A DNA stretch of 64,000 nt from Oscillospiraceae bacterium (GTDB lineage Bacteria; Bacillota; Clostridia; UMGS1810), in assembly GCA_015068705.1 (NCBI GenBank), contig SVJZ01000002.1:144780-208779 (forward strand). Reading direction: 5' to 3'. The notes under the pieces are model-generated. The model was given only the letters and a program-made list of their open reading frames with translations. It had not been told where the DNA came from and searched no databases. Every line of letters begins with the position of its first letter. Within the stretch, counting starts at the first letter, position 1. Positions 33,865-42,529 of this stretch are shown one piece after another. Both the position numbers and the translations under genes were made by a program.

Positions 33865-33891
33865 GGACCGTCGAGGACGCCGGTCCCTACA
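33865..33891. repeat. Half-copy of the CCCCTACA palindromic element
   Basis: TCGAGGACGCC followed by TCCCTACA matches one arm of the 31711 element at 22 of 27 positions; GGACCG/CGGTCC forms a small hairpin inside it. Confidence 0.65.
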
Positions 33892-33915
33892 TCATATTTG
33901 CGAAACAGAAAGGCG

Positions 33916-35280
33916 CTATTCCCCTACAATTGCAGCGATGGCTTCTTTTACCGATCTGACGCCCACAAGCTCAATTCCCTTGACTTCTTTTGCCGCCTTG
34001 AGGTTATCATACGGGATGATACACCGTGAAAAGCCCAGTTTTTTTGCCTCGGCAATCCGCCGGTCCACAAAGCTTACTCCACGCACCTCACCCGTTAAAC
34101 CAACTTCACCCAAAATGATGGTATCGGGCGGAATGATAAAATTTTTGTAGTTGGATGCAATTGCCAGAATGACCGCAAGGTCGGTTGCGGTTTCCACCAT
34201 ACGCAGACCGCCCACCACATTGATATACACATCCTGATTCTGCATGCTGTAATGCAGTTTTTTCTCTAAAATTGCCACCAGAAGCACCGCACGGTTATAG
34301 TCCATTCCGGTTGCCATACGACGGGGATTGCCAAAACCGGACGGAGAGGAAAGTGCCTGCACCTCTGCCATGACCGGACGGGTTCCCTCAAGGGTACACA
34401 CCACTGTGGAACCGGAGGCATTGGTCGGTCTGCCGGAAAGGAGCATGGCAGACGGATTATCCACCGGCACAAGACCGCTATCCTTCATCTCAAACACGCC
34501 AATTTCGTTGGTGGAGCCAAACCGGTTTTTCACGGTACGCAAAATGCGATAGGATTGTTGCCGTTCCCCTTCAAAATAGAGCACGCAGTCCACCATGTGC
34601 TCCAGCACACGAGGACCTGCGATATTACCCTCTTTGGTTACATGACCTACAATGAAAACAGCAATTTTGTTTTCCTTGGCAAGCCTCATGAGAAAGTGGG
34701 TTGCCTCGCGCACCTGACTGACACTTCCGGGCGCGCTTGCCACATCGGGTTTAAAAATGGTCTGGATGGAATCGATAATCATCACACACGGTTTTATCTC
34801 GCCGGCGTGATGGAGGATGTTGTCCAGATTGGTTTCAGCAAGCAGGAGCAAGCGGTCGGAATCTATTTTCAGGCGGTCGGCACGCAGTTTTATCTGGCTT
34901 GCCGATTCCTCACCCGACACATAGAGCACCGGTTGGTCGGTTGCCACACTATGGCAAATCTGCAAAAGCAGAGTGGATTTTCCAATACCGGGGTCGCCGC
35001 CCACCAGCACCAACGAGCCTTTTACAATGCCACCGCCAAGGACACGGTCCAGTTCGCGGTCGCCGGTACGGATCCGTTCATCTGCATCATAGTCAATTTC
35101 CGAAAGACGTTTGGGACGTGCCGCAACCGAAGTATCAACCGGTACGGCGTCAAACCGCCCTTTGGGACGTTCCACTTCTTCAATCAGGGTATTCCACTCG
35201 CCGCAGGAGGGGCATTTGCCCAACCATTTGAGGGATTCATAGCCACATGCCTGACAGATATATTTGGTTGTTGCTTTCAA
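33916..35280 (-). CDS. radA: DNA repair protein RadA
   Basis: A 454-residue RecA-like branch-migration helicase. It starts with a C4 zinc finger (CQACG...CPSCG, residues 9-30), then a Walker A motif GGDPGIGKST, the RadA-specific KNRFG motif (KNRFGSTNEIG) and a C-terminal LonP-like domain. The TTG at 35280 lies eight bases after GGGGAGG and gives the family's standard length; a longer frame adds 48 residues unlike RadA. It acts on recombination intermediates in the cytoplasm. Confidence 0.97.
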   Translation of the reverse strand: MKATTKYICQACGYESLKWLGKCPSCGEWNTLIEEVERPKGRFDAVPVDTSVAARPKRLSEIDYDADERIRTGDRELDRVLGGGIVKGSLVLVGGDPGIGKSTLLLQICHSVATDQPVLYVSGEESASQIKLRADRLKIDSDRLLLLAETNLDNILHHAGEIKPCVMIIDSIQTIFKPDVASAPGSVSQVREATHFLMRLAKENKIAVFIVGHVTKEGNIAGPRVLEHMVDCVLYFEGERQQSYRILRTVKNRFGSTNEIGVFEMKDSGLVPVDNPSAMLLSGRPTNASGSTVVCTLEGTRPVMAEVQALSSPSGFGNPRRMATGMDYNRAVLLVAILEKKLHYSMQNQDVYINVVGGLRMVETATDLAVILAIASNYKNFIIPPDTIILGEVGLTGEVRGVSFVDRRIAEAKKLGFSRCIIPYDNLKAAKEVKGIELVGVRSVKEAIAAIVGE

Positions 35281-35470
35281 AGCCTTTTCCTCCCCGTTTC
35301 TGTAATAGCAAGAATGTTTCCTACATAAATGTATAATAGATTGCGACAAATGTCCATTGGTTTTTCCGAAAATTGAGCATAATGTATAAAAAACAGAAGA
35401 TAAATCGTAAAAAATGACCAACAAGGTGGAAAAATAGGGTTTTTATGCAAAATTTGCGCCCTTGTTGCTA

Positions 35471-35499
35471 TTGCATTTTGAATTATAATCATATATAAT
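35471..35499 (+). promoter_or_regulatory. Promoter of the processive glycosyltransferase gene
   Basis: TTGCAT (35471-35476), 17-base spacer, TATAAT (35494-35499). The rest of the 282-base gap from radA is AT-rich without a further recognisable feature. Confidence 0.7.
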
Positions 35500-35562
35500 A
35501 CAAAATGTTGAATTGCGCAAATATAAAATTGATATGAAAAATTTTAAAATGAGGTGAGGATT

Positions 35563-36840
35563 GTGCCGACTTTTCAGGACGCAAATCCGGTGATGTTTGT
35601 CATCAGTCTGGTTTTGCAGGTGCTTTCATTGACGTATGGTGCGTATTATTTCCTGGTATCGCTCTTTGGTTGGTATAACAAAAAAGGCGACGCTAAGGGA
35701 ACAACCGACAAAACGCATACCTTTGCGCTGGTGGTTGCCGCACACAACGAAGAGGCTGTAATTGCCAACATGGTAAAAAGCCTGAACACGCTCAACTATC
35801 CCCGTGAAGCATATGATATTTTTGTGATTGCTGACAACTGTGATGACAACACCGCAGCCATCGCCCGTGAAGCAGGTGCGCTGGTGTATGAGCGCACCAA
35901 CACAGAACTTCGTGGCAAGGGATATGCGCTGGAATGGATGTTTGAACACATCTTCAACATGGAAAAACACTACGATTCCATTTCCATCTTTGACGCAGAC
36001 AATCTGGTAAACAAAGAATACCTTGCCGAGATGAACAAGGAGCTCAACAAGGGCTACAAGGTGGTACAGGGCTACATCGACAGTAAAAACCCCTTTGATT
36101 CTTGGATTACCAGTGCCTACTCCATCTCCTTCTGGTCCATCTCCCGTCTGTTTCAGAATGCCCGCTATAATCTGGGCATCACCTGTCAGCTTTCGGGCAC
36201 CGGCTTTGTGATTGACACCGACTTGCTCAAACGCATCGGTTGGAAAGCAACCTGTCTGACCGAGGACATGGAATTTACCGCACGTCTTGCACTGGAAAAC
36301 GAAAAGGTCGGCTTTGCCTACCATGCAGTGGTATATGACGAAAAACCGCTCACCATGGCACAATCGTGGCGGCAGAGAGTGCGTTGGATGCAGGGTCATG
36401 CAGATGTGTGCAGCAGATTTTGCATCAAGCTGCTCAAGCAGGCATTTGAGAAAAAGGATTGGTCGGCATTTGACTGTGCCATCTACCTGATGAACCCGCT
36501 CAAAATCATCATGACCGGTATGATTACCTTTATGGCTTGGTCGCAGACCTTCTTCCCCGACGGAAATTTAGGATTTTTCCAGATGTATTATATGTTTGAA
36601 AGTCCGTTGGTGTGGAACATTGCAGCGTTTGTGAGTTTCTTGTATATGCCGTTGGTTATCACCATCGAGAGAAAAGTGTTCAACAAAAAGCTGCTCTGGT
36701 CCTATATCACCTACTCGATTTATTCGCTCACATGGGTGCCCATTACCATTCAGGGTTGCCTGAACAAAAACAAAAAAGAGTGGTGCCACACCCAGCACAC
36801 CCGTCAAATCAGTATCGACGAGATGGAAAAAATTTCGTAA
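35563..36840 (+). CDS. Processive GT2 glycosyltransferase (BcsA/hyaluronan synthase-like)
   Basis: A 425-residue membrane glycosyltransferase. An N-terminal helix (about 8-30) precedes a GT-A domain with the substrate motif ADNCDDNT, the metal motif DADN, the TED base motif (LTEDMEF) and the QRVRWMQGH motif (Q-x-x-R-W) that marks processive synthases. Three or more helices follow. The GTG at 35563 lies just after AGGTGAGG. It likely builds or extrudes an extracellular polysaccharide. It is monocistronic with its own terminator, but an M23 peptidase and a deacetylase gene follow on the same strand. Confidence 0.9.
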   Translation: MPTFQDANPVMFVISLVLQVLSLTYGAYYFLVSLFGWYNKKGDAKGTTDKTHTFALVVAAHNEEAVIANMVKSLNTLNYPREAYDIFVIADNCDDNTAAIAREAGALVYERTNTELRGKGYALEWMFEHIFNMEKHYDSISIFDADNLVNKEYLAEMNKELNKGYKVVQGYIDSKNPFDSWITSAYSISFWSISRLFQNARYNLGITCQLSGTGFVIDTDLLKRIGWKATCLTEDMEFTARLALENEKVGFAYHAVVYDEKPLTMAQSWRQRVRWMQGHADVCSRFCIKLLKQAFEKKDWSAFDCAIYLMNPLKIIMTGMITFMAWSQTFFPDGNLGFFQMYYMFESPLVWNIAAFVSFLYMPLVITIERKVFNKKLLWSYITYSIYSLTWVPITIQGCLNKNKKEWCHTQHTRQISIDEMEKIS

Positions 36841-36846
36841 TTACAC

Positions 36847-36879
36847 ACGGTGTTCTCCAAATGGAGAACACCGTTTTTT
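36847..36879 (+). terminator. Terminator after the processive glycosyltransferase
   Basis: ACGGTGTTCTCC-AAAT-GGAGAACACCGT followed by TTTTT. Confidence 0.93.
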
Positions 36880-37057
36880 ATGCGGATATGGCAAGGCGGG
36901 AGATATTTGTTGGCATTGCTTTGCCCCCAGTCAGCCTATCGTCTGCCAGCCCCCTTTGGGCAAGGGATCTTTGTCCGTTTGCGGTAAAACAGAATATACA
37001 GGGAAATCATATCCGGAAAAAGGGGCGCATATACTGAAACCACAAGGGGTGGTTTGT

Positions 37058-38110
37058 GTGTTTATTGCATTACGACTTAAATCGGTTATCATCGCAGTGC
37101 TTTGTATCATTGCGGCAGGGGTAACCTTTTCTTTATGCGTATTGCCGCCGTATCTGGCAACATTTTCTGAGCAGGAACAGGAGCAGGAGAAAGAAAAAGA
37201 TTACATCAAATGGGTGGATTTTAACATCCCCTATGAGGCAATGGAAAAGGCGTTGGAATGGGACATTAAGTTGCATGACACCGACACGCCGGTCTGCTGG
37301 CTGGATATATTGGCATACCTATGCACCCGATACGGCAATGATTTCAAAAAATACAAACCTGCCGATATGGATGGATTGGTACAAAAGTTAAAAGCTGGCG
37401 AAACCATGGAGCAATTAACCGACGGGATGAAATATTACCCCTACTATCGGGAAAGCTGCCAAGCGGCGTTGGGCGGTTTTGTGGGAGATTACCGGGTGGA
37501 AATCAGCGAAAAAAACAGCCAAGAAAAGCACTGGGAGCAGCGGTATGGGTTAAAAGTGTTTTCCCCCATCGCACGAGGGTATCAATTCGGACACTATGAC
37601 GATTTTGGAAACAAGCGTTCCTACGGCTTTGCCAGAAAGCATCTGGGTAACGACCTGATGGGAAGCATCGGCACACCCATTATCGCCGTAGAATCGGGCA
37701 CGGTGGAGGCGATTGGCTGGAACCAATACGGCGGATGGCGCATTGGCATCCGCAGTTTTGACCGCAAGCGGTACTATTATTATGCGCATCTTCGCAAAGA
37801 CCGTCCCTATCATGCGAATTTGCAGGAGGGGCAAACGGTAAAAGCCGGGGATGTAATCGGCTATCTGGGAATGACGGGATATTCCACCAAGGAAAATGTG
37901 AACAACATCAATGTGCCCCATTTACATTTTGGAATGCAACTGATTTTTGACGAATCACAAAAAGAGGGCAACAACGAGATATGGATTGATGTGTATCAGA
38001 TTGTAAAGCTATTGCAAAAAAACAAATCGGCGGTATATCGGGTGGATGAGACCAAAGAATATTACCGGCAATATGATTTCATGGAGGAAGCATTGGAGGG
38101 GTTGGAGTGA
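37058..38110 (+). CDS. Membrane-anchored M23 (LytM/lysostaphin) peptidase
   Basis: A 350-residue protein with an N-terminal signal anchor (SVIIAVLCIIAAGVTF, about 9-25), a helical middle region and a C-terminal M23 domain. The Zn-binding set is His in HLGNDLMG with Asp four residues on, and the HLHFGMQ motif, with the conserved YYYYAHLR strand between them. The GTG at 37058 follows AAGGGGTGG by five bases; a frame extending to 36956 lacks a ribosome site. It cuts peptide cross-links of peptidoglycan outside the cell. Its end overlaps the deacetylase gene by four bases. Confidence 0.9.
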   Translation: MFIALRLKSVIIAVLCIIAAGVTFSLCVLPPYLATFSEQEQEQEKEKDYIKWVDFNIPYEAMEKALEWDIKLHDTDTPVCWLDILAYLCTRYGNDFKKYKPADMDGLVQKLKAGETMEQLTDGMKYYPYYRESCQAALGGFVGDYRVEISEKNSQEKHWEQRYGLKVFSPIARGYQFGHYDDFGNKRSYGFARKHLGNDLMGSIGTPIIAVESGTVEAIGWNQYGGWRIGIRSFDRKRYYYYAHLRKDRPYHANLQEGQTVKAGDVIGYLGMTGYSTKENVNNINVPHLHFGMQLIFDESQKEGNNEIWIDVYQIVKLLQKNKSAVYRVDETKEYYRQYDFMEEALEGLE

Positions 38111-38976
38111 AACGGTGGGAACACTTATGGCTGTTTGCATTGCTATTGACCGTGCTGACCATGGGATTTGCGGCAGGGCAGCAGTGCACCGAGGTGTTTG
38201 AACAGGCGGTGGAAACCGGCAGCAGAGAGGGCATTACCCTACCCATCATCATGTATCACAGTTTTTTAAAAGACCCGGCGCGATGGGGGAAATATGTGAT
38301 ACCACCCGACCAGTTTGAGGAGGATTTGGTGTTTTTGAAAGAAAAGGGGTATGAGGCGATAACCGTTTCGGATCTCATCGCGTATGTGGAGCATGGAACG
38401 CCGTTGCCTGACAAACCGGTGATGATTACCATAGATGACGGATACTACAACAACTACCTCTACGCCTATCCCATATTGCAAAAGCTGGGGATGAAAGCGG
38501 TGATTTCGCCCATCGCAGGGTGTAGCGACCAATATACCCAATCAGGTGAAACCAACGCATACTACTCCCACATCAAATGGAATGAGGCGGCGCAGATGGT
38601 TGCATCCGGTCTGGTGGAACTGCAGAACCATTCGTATGATATGCATTCCCACGGGGATGGGCGCAAAGGAGCACGCAGGATGAAGGGGGAGTCGCCCGAA
38701 GCATACCGGGAGGTGTTGGAGGATGATCTGACCCGTGCTCACCGCACCATTTCCGAGCGCACAGGACAATCTCCCACGGCGTTTACCTATCCGTTTGGCG
38801 GGATATCTGCCGAATCGGGTGAGGTGGTAAGGAAGTTGGGATACAAGGCGAGTTTTTCGTGTGAAGAAGGAATCAACCGCATCACTCGTGATGCCGAATG
38901 CCTGTATCTGCTCAAGCGGTACAACCGCCCTGACCAGATCAGCACTGCGGATTTTTTTCAGAAAATCATAGAATAG
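38107..38976 (+). CDS. Polysaccharide deacetylase (NodB/CE4)
   Basis: A 289-residue CE4 enzyme with an N-terminal signal peptide or anchor (about 5-22). The DDG motif (ITIDDGYY) and HxxxxH motif (NHSYDMHSH) supply the catalytic Asp and Zn-binding histidines. YPFGG is a later family motif. It removes acetyl groups from cell-wall or exopolysaccharide glucosamine and so protects against lysozyme-like enzymes. The GTG start overlaps the M23 stop (GTGA), indicating coupled production with the peptidase. Confidence 0.92.
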   Translation: MKRWEHLWLFALLLTVLTMGFAAGQQCTEVFEQAVETGSREGITLPIIMYHSFLKDPARWGKYVIPPDQFEEDLVFLKEKGYEAITVSDLIAYVEHGTPLPDKPVMITIDDGYYNNYLYAYPILQKLGMKAVISPIAGCSDQYTQSGETNAYYSHIKWNEAAQMVASGLVELQNHSYDMHSHGDGRKGARRMKGESPEAYREVLEDDLTRAHRTISERTGQSPTAFTYPFGGISAESGEVVRKLGYKASFSCEEGINRITRDAECLYLLKRYNRPDQISTADFFQKIIE

Positions 38977-38982
38977 GGCATG

Positions 38983-39016
38983 AAAAAAGCTGAACGGAAA
39001 TCCGTTCAGCTTTTTT
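38983..39016. terminator. Bidirectional terminator
   Basis: AAAAAAGCTGAACGGA and its exact complement with a two-base gap, between the convergent deacetylase and fucI genes. Confidence 0.93.
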
Positions 39017-39021
39017 ATATT

Positions 39022-40815
39022 TTATTTATACATGGGACCGTAGGTCTGGCACGCTCTGTAATCCTGCCCCTCTTTATCCATGCCGAATGCATTCCATGCC
39101 GCCGGACGGAATATTTTTTCCTCCGGAACATTGTGCATACACACCGGAATACGAAGCATGGAGCACAGGGTAATCAAATCCGCACCGATATGACCATAGC
39201 TGATGGCACCATGATTGGCACCCCAGTTGTTCATCACATCATAGGCGGTTTTGAATGCTCCCTCGCCGGTTGTTCTGGGGGCGAACCAGGTACATGGCCA
39301 GGTGTAGTCGGTTCTCTTCCACAAAACATCCGAAACCTCATCCGGCAGGTTGATGGTCCACCCTTCGGCAATCTGAAGTACCGGACCAAGTCCTTTTACC
39401 AGATTGAGTCGAATCATGGTGGCAGGCATTTCACTTCTGGTCAAAAATCTGGAAGAAAATCCGCCCCCTCTGAAATAGCCAAGGTCTGCCATATTCCAGG
39501 TGGTTGCTGCCATAACGGCATCCTGGTCGGCGGCGGTCATCTCGTACCACGGTTTCATGACGCCGTTGCCCTGCTCATCCTTTACCTCGCCGCAGGCATC
39601 CAGACAGCACGCACCCGAATTGATGAGGTGGATAAATCCGTCTGCCTCTTTTGCCTTGCCCTCTATCTCATAGCCGGTTGCCTTTTTCACTGCATCGCCG
39701 CTCCAGTAGGTGCGCACATCGGCAAACATCTGTGCCCGATTGGTGAGCAGTTTACCAAACAACATACCGATGCCATTGAGCACGTCATTTTCGGTTGCCA
39801 GAATATACGGCTCTCTGGCGCCGTTCCAGTCAAACGAGGTGTTGAGCATTGCCTCGGGGAAATCACAGTTGGGGTAAAAATCCGTCCACTGTCTTTGACC
39901 CTGAAATCCTGCCGCAATGGCATTGTGCCCCACCTTTTCCTCCTCGCAACCTGCAGGCAGATTGTCATTGCCGTTCATCAGGTCTTTGATGATGCACATC
40001 ATCTTGACCACAAATGCAAACTGCTCTTCTTTTTCCTGCTCGGTTCTCTGCATTTCTGCGGGGTTTTTATCAAATCCCATATTGCACTTTTCCTTTGCCC
40101 AAGCAAGTGCTTTTTGGTATTCTTCCTCATCATAGATACCCTCGGTCATGCGGCGGATGATTTCCACCTCGTCCACCGATTCGACACGCATACCCAGATA
40201 TTCTTCCATGAATGCAGGGTCAATGATGGAACCGCCGATTCCCATGCAAACAGAACCGATTTGCAGGTAGGATTTTCCACGCATGGTCGCTGCCGCAACT
40301 GCTGCGCGTGCAAACCGCAGTATTTTTTCTTCCACATCTTTGGGGATGGAGGTATCGGTCGCATCCTGCACATCATGTCCGTAAATACCAAATGCGGGCA
40401 ACCCCTTTTGTGCATGGCTTGCCAGCACTGCCGCCAGATACACCGCACCCGGGCGCTCGGTGCCGTTAAATCCCCACACGCCCTTGATGGTCATGGGGTC
40501 CATATCCATGGTTTCAGAACCATAGCACCAGCAGGGAGTAACAGTAAGGGTAATATCTACCCCTTCTTTTTTGAATTTCTCCGCACAAGCGGCCGCCTCT
40601 GCCACTCTGCCGATGGTGGTATCGGCAATGACCACCCGAACCGGCTCGCCATTGGAATATTTTAAGTTGGCAGTAATCAGCTCTGCCGCTGCCTTTGCCA
40701 TATTCATGGTCTGCTCTTCCAGAGATTCTCTTACCTTTAAGGGACCTCTTCTTCCGTCAATGGTAGGACGGATGCCAATCACCGGATAATCACCGATGAG
40801 CCTGCTTTTTGCCAT
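39022..40815 (-). CDS. fucI: L-fucose isomerase
   Basis: A 597-residue cytoplasmic isomerase converting L-fucose to L-fuculose (often also D-arabinose). The start [36 protein letters not shown] is the standard FucI opening, and the metal-binding Glu/Asp/His set lies in the family's C-terminal half. The ATG at 40815 follows AGGAGGAAT. Neither fuculokinase nor fuculose-phosphate aldolase adjoins it, which is unusual. It has a consensus promoter and a downstream palindrome. Confidence 0.95.
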   Translation of the reverse strand: MAKSRLIGDYPVIGIRPTIDGRRGPLKVRESLEEQTMNMAKAAAELITANLKYSNGEPVRVVIADTTIGRVAEAAACAEKFKKEGVDITLTVTPCWCYGSETMDMDPMTIKGVWGFNGTERPGAVYLAAVLASHAQKGLPAFGIYGHDVQDATDTSIPKDVEEKILRFARAAVAAATMRGKSYLQIGSVCMGIGGSIIDPAFMEEYLGMRVESVDEVEIIRRMTEGIYDEEEYQKALAWAKEKCNMGFDKNPAEMQRTEQEKEEQFAFVVKMMCIIKDLMNGNDNLPAGCEEEKVGHNAIAAGFQGQRQWTDFYPNCDFPEAMLNTSFDWNGAREPYILATENDVLNGIGMLFGKLLTNRAQMFADVRTYWSGDAVKKATGYEIEGKAKEADGFIHLINSGACCLDACGEVKDEQGNGVMKPWYEMTAADQDAVMAATTWNMADLGYFRGGGFSSRFLTRSEMPATMIRLNLVKGLGPVLQIAEGWTINLPDEVSDVLWKRTDYTWPCTWFAPRTTGEGAFKTAYDVMNNWGANHGAISYGHIGADLITLCSMLRIPVCMHNVPEEKIFRPAAWNAFGMDKEGQDYRACQTYGPMYK

Positions 40816-40839
40816 AATAATTCCTCCTCTATTCAAAAA

Positions 40840-40890
40840 TAAATCGATTTACTTTTAGTTTATTATAGGATATTTGCCTGTCATTGTCAA
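40840..40890 (-). promoter_or_regulatory. Promoter and putative operator of fucI
   Basis: TTGACA (40885-40890) and TATAAT (40862-40867) have a 17-base spacer. The 12-bp palindrome TAAATCGATTTA (40840-40851), with the central CG common to LacI-family operators, lies about 10 bases downstream of the -10, where a bound repressor would block transcription. Confidence 0.8.
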
Positions 40891-40967
40891 GGTGAACACC
40901 ATAAAAAAATAGTACACAATTTTTCTATAAATTTTTGATAGAATTAAACAAAATATGCAGTAGTATA

Positions 40968-40996
40968 TTGAAGATGATTATATAATATGATATACT
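40968..40996 (+). promoter_or_regulatory. Promoter of the P-loop protein gene
   Basis: TTGAAG (40968-40973), a 17-base spacer and TATACT (40991-40996), about 64 bases before the ATG. Confidence 0.6.
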
Positions 40997-41059
40997 GATA
41001 ACGAACATAATAGGGAGCTTTATCCCGGTTAAAACAAACTTTTTAAGGAGGAGAACACA

Positions 41060-41470
41060 ATGGTTAATCTGATTGTCGGCGAGAAGGGAACCGGAAAAAC
41101 CAAGGCTATGATCGATGCAGTAAATAAGGCGGTTGATGACGAGCATGGCAATGTGGTATTCATCGGCTATGGTTCGCGGCACATGTTTGATTTAAACCAC
41201 GGTGCGCGTCTGGTGGACGCCTCCGCAATGGGCATCAGCGGATATGAGATGTTCGAGGGTTTCATTCAGGGTGTTATCTCGCAAAACTACGACATTACCC
41301 ATATTTTCATTGATTCGCTTTTCAAGATTTTTGACGGTGAGCTGGCAGAATTGCCTGCATTCATCAACAAAATCAAGGAGATTTCGGCGGCAAACAACAT
41401 CAAATTTACCATCACCATCAGTGCGGCAAAGGATGCACTGCCCGGCGAGGTAAGCGAGTATATCGCATAA
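41060..41470 (+). CDS. Small P-loop ATPase-like protein
   Basis: A 136-residue cytoplasmic protein. Walker A is GEKGTGKT (7-14) and a Walker B-like strand ends ITHIFIDSL (about 81-89). It resembles a truncated ATPase domain; database names such as 'twitching motility protein PilT' are applied to similar small proteins, but no pilus gene is nearby. The ATG follows AAGGAGG. It is monocistronic, with a clear promoter and terminator, between fucI and tyrA. Function unknown. Confidence 0.82.
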   Translation: MVNLIVGEKGTGKTKAMIDAVNKAVDDEHGNVVFIGYGSRHMFDLNHGARLVDASAMGISGYEMFEGFIQGVISQNYDITHIFIDSLFKIFDGELAELPAFINKIKEISAANNIKFTITISAAKDALPGEVSEYIA

Positions 41471-41485
41471 TTCATTCAAAAAAGA

Positions 41486-41529
41486 AAAAGCCTTTCTTTT
41501 CTGCAATTTCAGGAAAGAAAGGCTTTTAT
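41486..41529. terminator. Bidirectional terminator
   Basis: AAAAGCCTTTCTTT/AAAGAAAGGCTTTT stem with a small inner hairpin and T-runs, between convergent genes. Confidence 0.85.
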
Positions 41530-41536
41530 TTTTGGG

Positions 41537-42391
41537 TTAGTCGAGTTTTTCTACCTTTACGCCCATACTCCGTTGCTTGCGTTCCCGCCCGTCACGCAGC
41601 AATTCGCGCAGCATATCTTCATCCTGCTGTGCAAGGGCGGTGCGGTATTCACCCAGCCGCTCGGCAAGGTAGTCTATTTCAAACAAAAGTGCCTTGCGGT
41701 TTGCCAAAAACAGGTCGGTCCACATATCCTCATTTAATTGGGCAACACGGGTAAGGTCTGCATAGCTGCCTGCCGAAAAACCAGATTCCTTTTGGTTGGT
41801 GGGGCTTTTGACATAGGCGTTGGAAACCACATGCGCCAACTGTGAGGTAAATGCAATTACACTATCATGCTCCTCTGGAGTGGCATGCACCACCCGTGCA
41901 AAACCGATGGTCTGTGCCAATTCACATACGGTAGCAGTTGCGCTTTTGTCGGTTTCTGCGGTGGGGGTAACAATAAAACTCGCCCCGTCAAAGAGGGTTT
42001 CGAGCGCATAAGAAAAACCCGAAAACTCCCGTCCTGCCATGGGATGCGTGCCCACAAAACGTACTCCGTGTGCAACAAGGGGTGCGGTGAGTGCGGATAC
42101 AATCTCGCCTTTGACGCCGCATACATCGGTTACGATAGAGCCGGGACAAAACTCTGCCGCATGGGAAAGTGCAAACGCTACCGTCTGACGCGGATGCAGT
42201 GCAATAATCGAAAGGTCAGCTTGGTTTAACTGGTCAACCGTGATTGCCCGGTCGATGGCTCCGCAGGAAAGCGCGGCATCCAGGGTTGACTGATTGGTGT
42301 CCAGCCCCAGGCAGGTGTGCGCAGTGCGGGCTTTGATTGCCTTGCAAAGGGAGCCGCCAATCAGCCCCAACCCGATTACTGCAATATTCAT
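41537..42391 (-). CDS. tyrA: Prephenate dehydrogenase
   Basis: A 284-residue NAD(P)-dependent enzyme making 4-hydroxyphenylpyruvate for tyrosine synthesis. The Rossmann opening GLGLIGGSLCKAI, the THPMAGRE motif (substrate/hinge histidine) and the HDSVIAFTSQLAHVVSNA helix are TyrA hallmarks. The ATG at 42391 lies eight bases after GGAGG; two upstream in-frame ATGs are less well placed. No ACT domain is present, so feedback control by tyrosine would have to act on the catalytic domain. No other shikimate genes adjoin it. Confidence 0.95.
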   Translation of the reverse strand: MNIAVIGLGLIGGSLCKAIKARTAHTCLGLDTNQSTLDAALSCGAIDRAITVDQLNQADLSIIALHPRQTVAFALSHAAEFCPGSIVTDVCGVKGEIVSALTAPLVAHGVRFVGTHPMAGREFSGFSYALETLFDGASFIVTPTAETDKSATATVCELAQTIGFARVVHATPEEHDSVIAFTSQLAHVVSNAYVKSPTNQKESGFSAGSYADLTRVAQLNEDMWTDLFLANRKALLFEIDYLAERLGEYRTALAQQDEDMLRELLRDGRERKQRSMGVKVEKLD

Positions 42392-42466
42392 TGTCATCGC
42401 CTCCTGCAATTAAAAATCAATATGTTTCACTCTAACAATTATTTTTTTATTTGTCAACTGTTTTTG

Positions 42467-42495
42467 TTGTAAATTTCGCCATTTTTTTGTATACT
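42467..42495 (+). promoter_or_regulatory. Promoter of dinB-rlmH
   Basis: TTGTAA (42467-42472), a 17-base spacer and TATACT (42490-42495). I see no clear LexA box (CGAACN4GTTYG) around it. Confidence 0.6.
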
Positions 42496-42529
42496 GAATA
42501 TATATCAATGCACAAGGAGGGGAATGAGG

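Noticed and set aside
36956..37057. Longer start for the M23 peptidase
   Set aside because: No ribosome site before it and it would add polar residues in front of the signal anchor; GTG at 37058 is well placed.
38980..40665. A 561-codon open frame antisense to fucI
   Set aside because: It mirrors the fucI reading frame, has low-complexity shadow composition, no ribosome site and no recognisable domain; fucI is certain.
42421..42529. LexA/SOS box before dinB
   Set aside because: No match to the Gram-positive CGAACN4GTTCG consensus that I can find.
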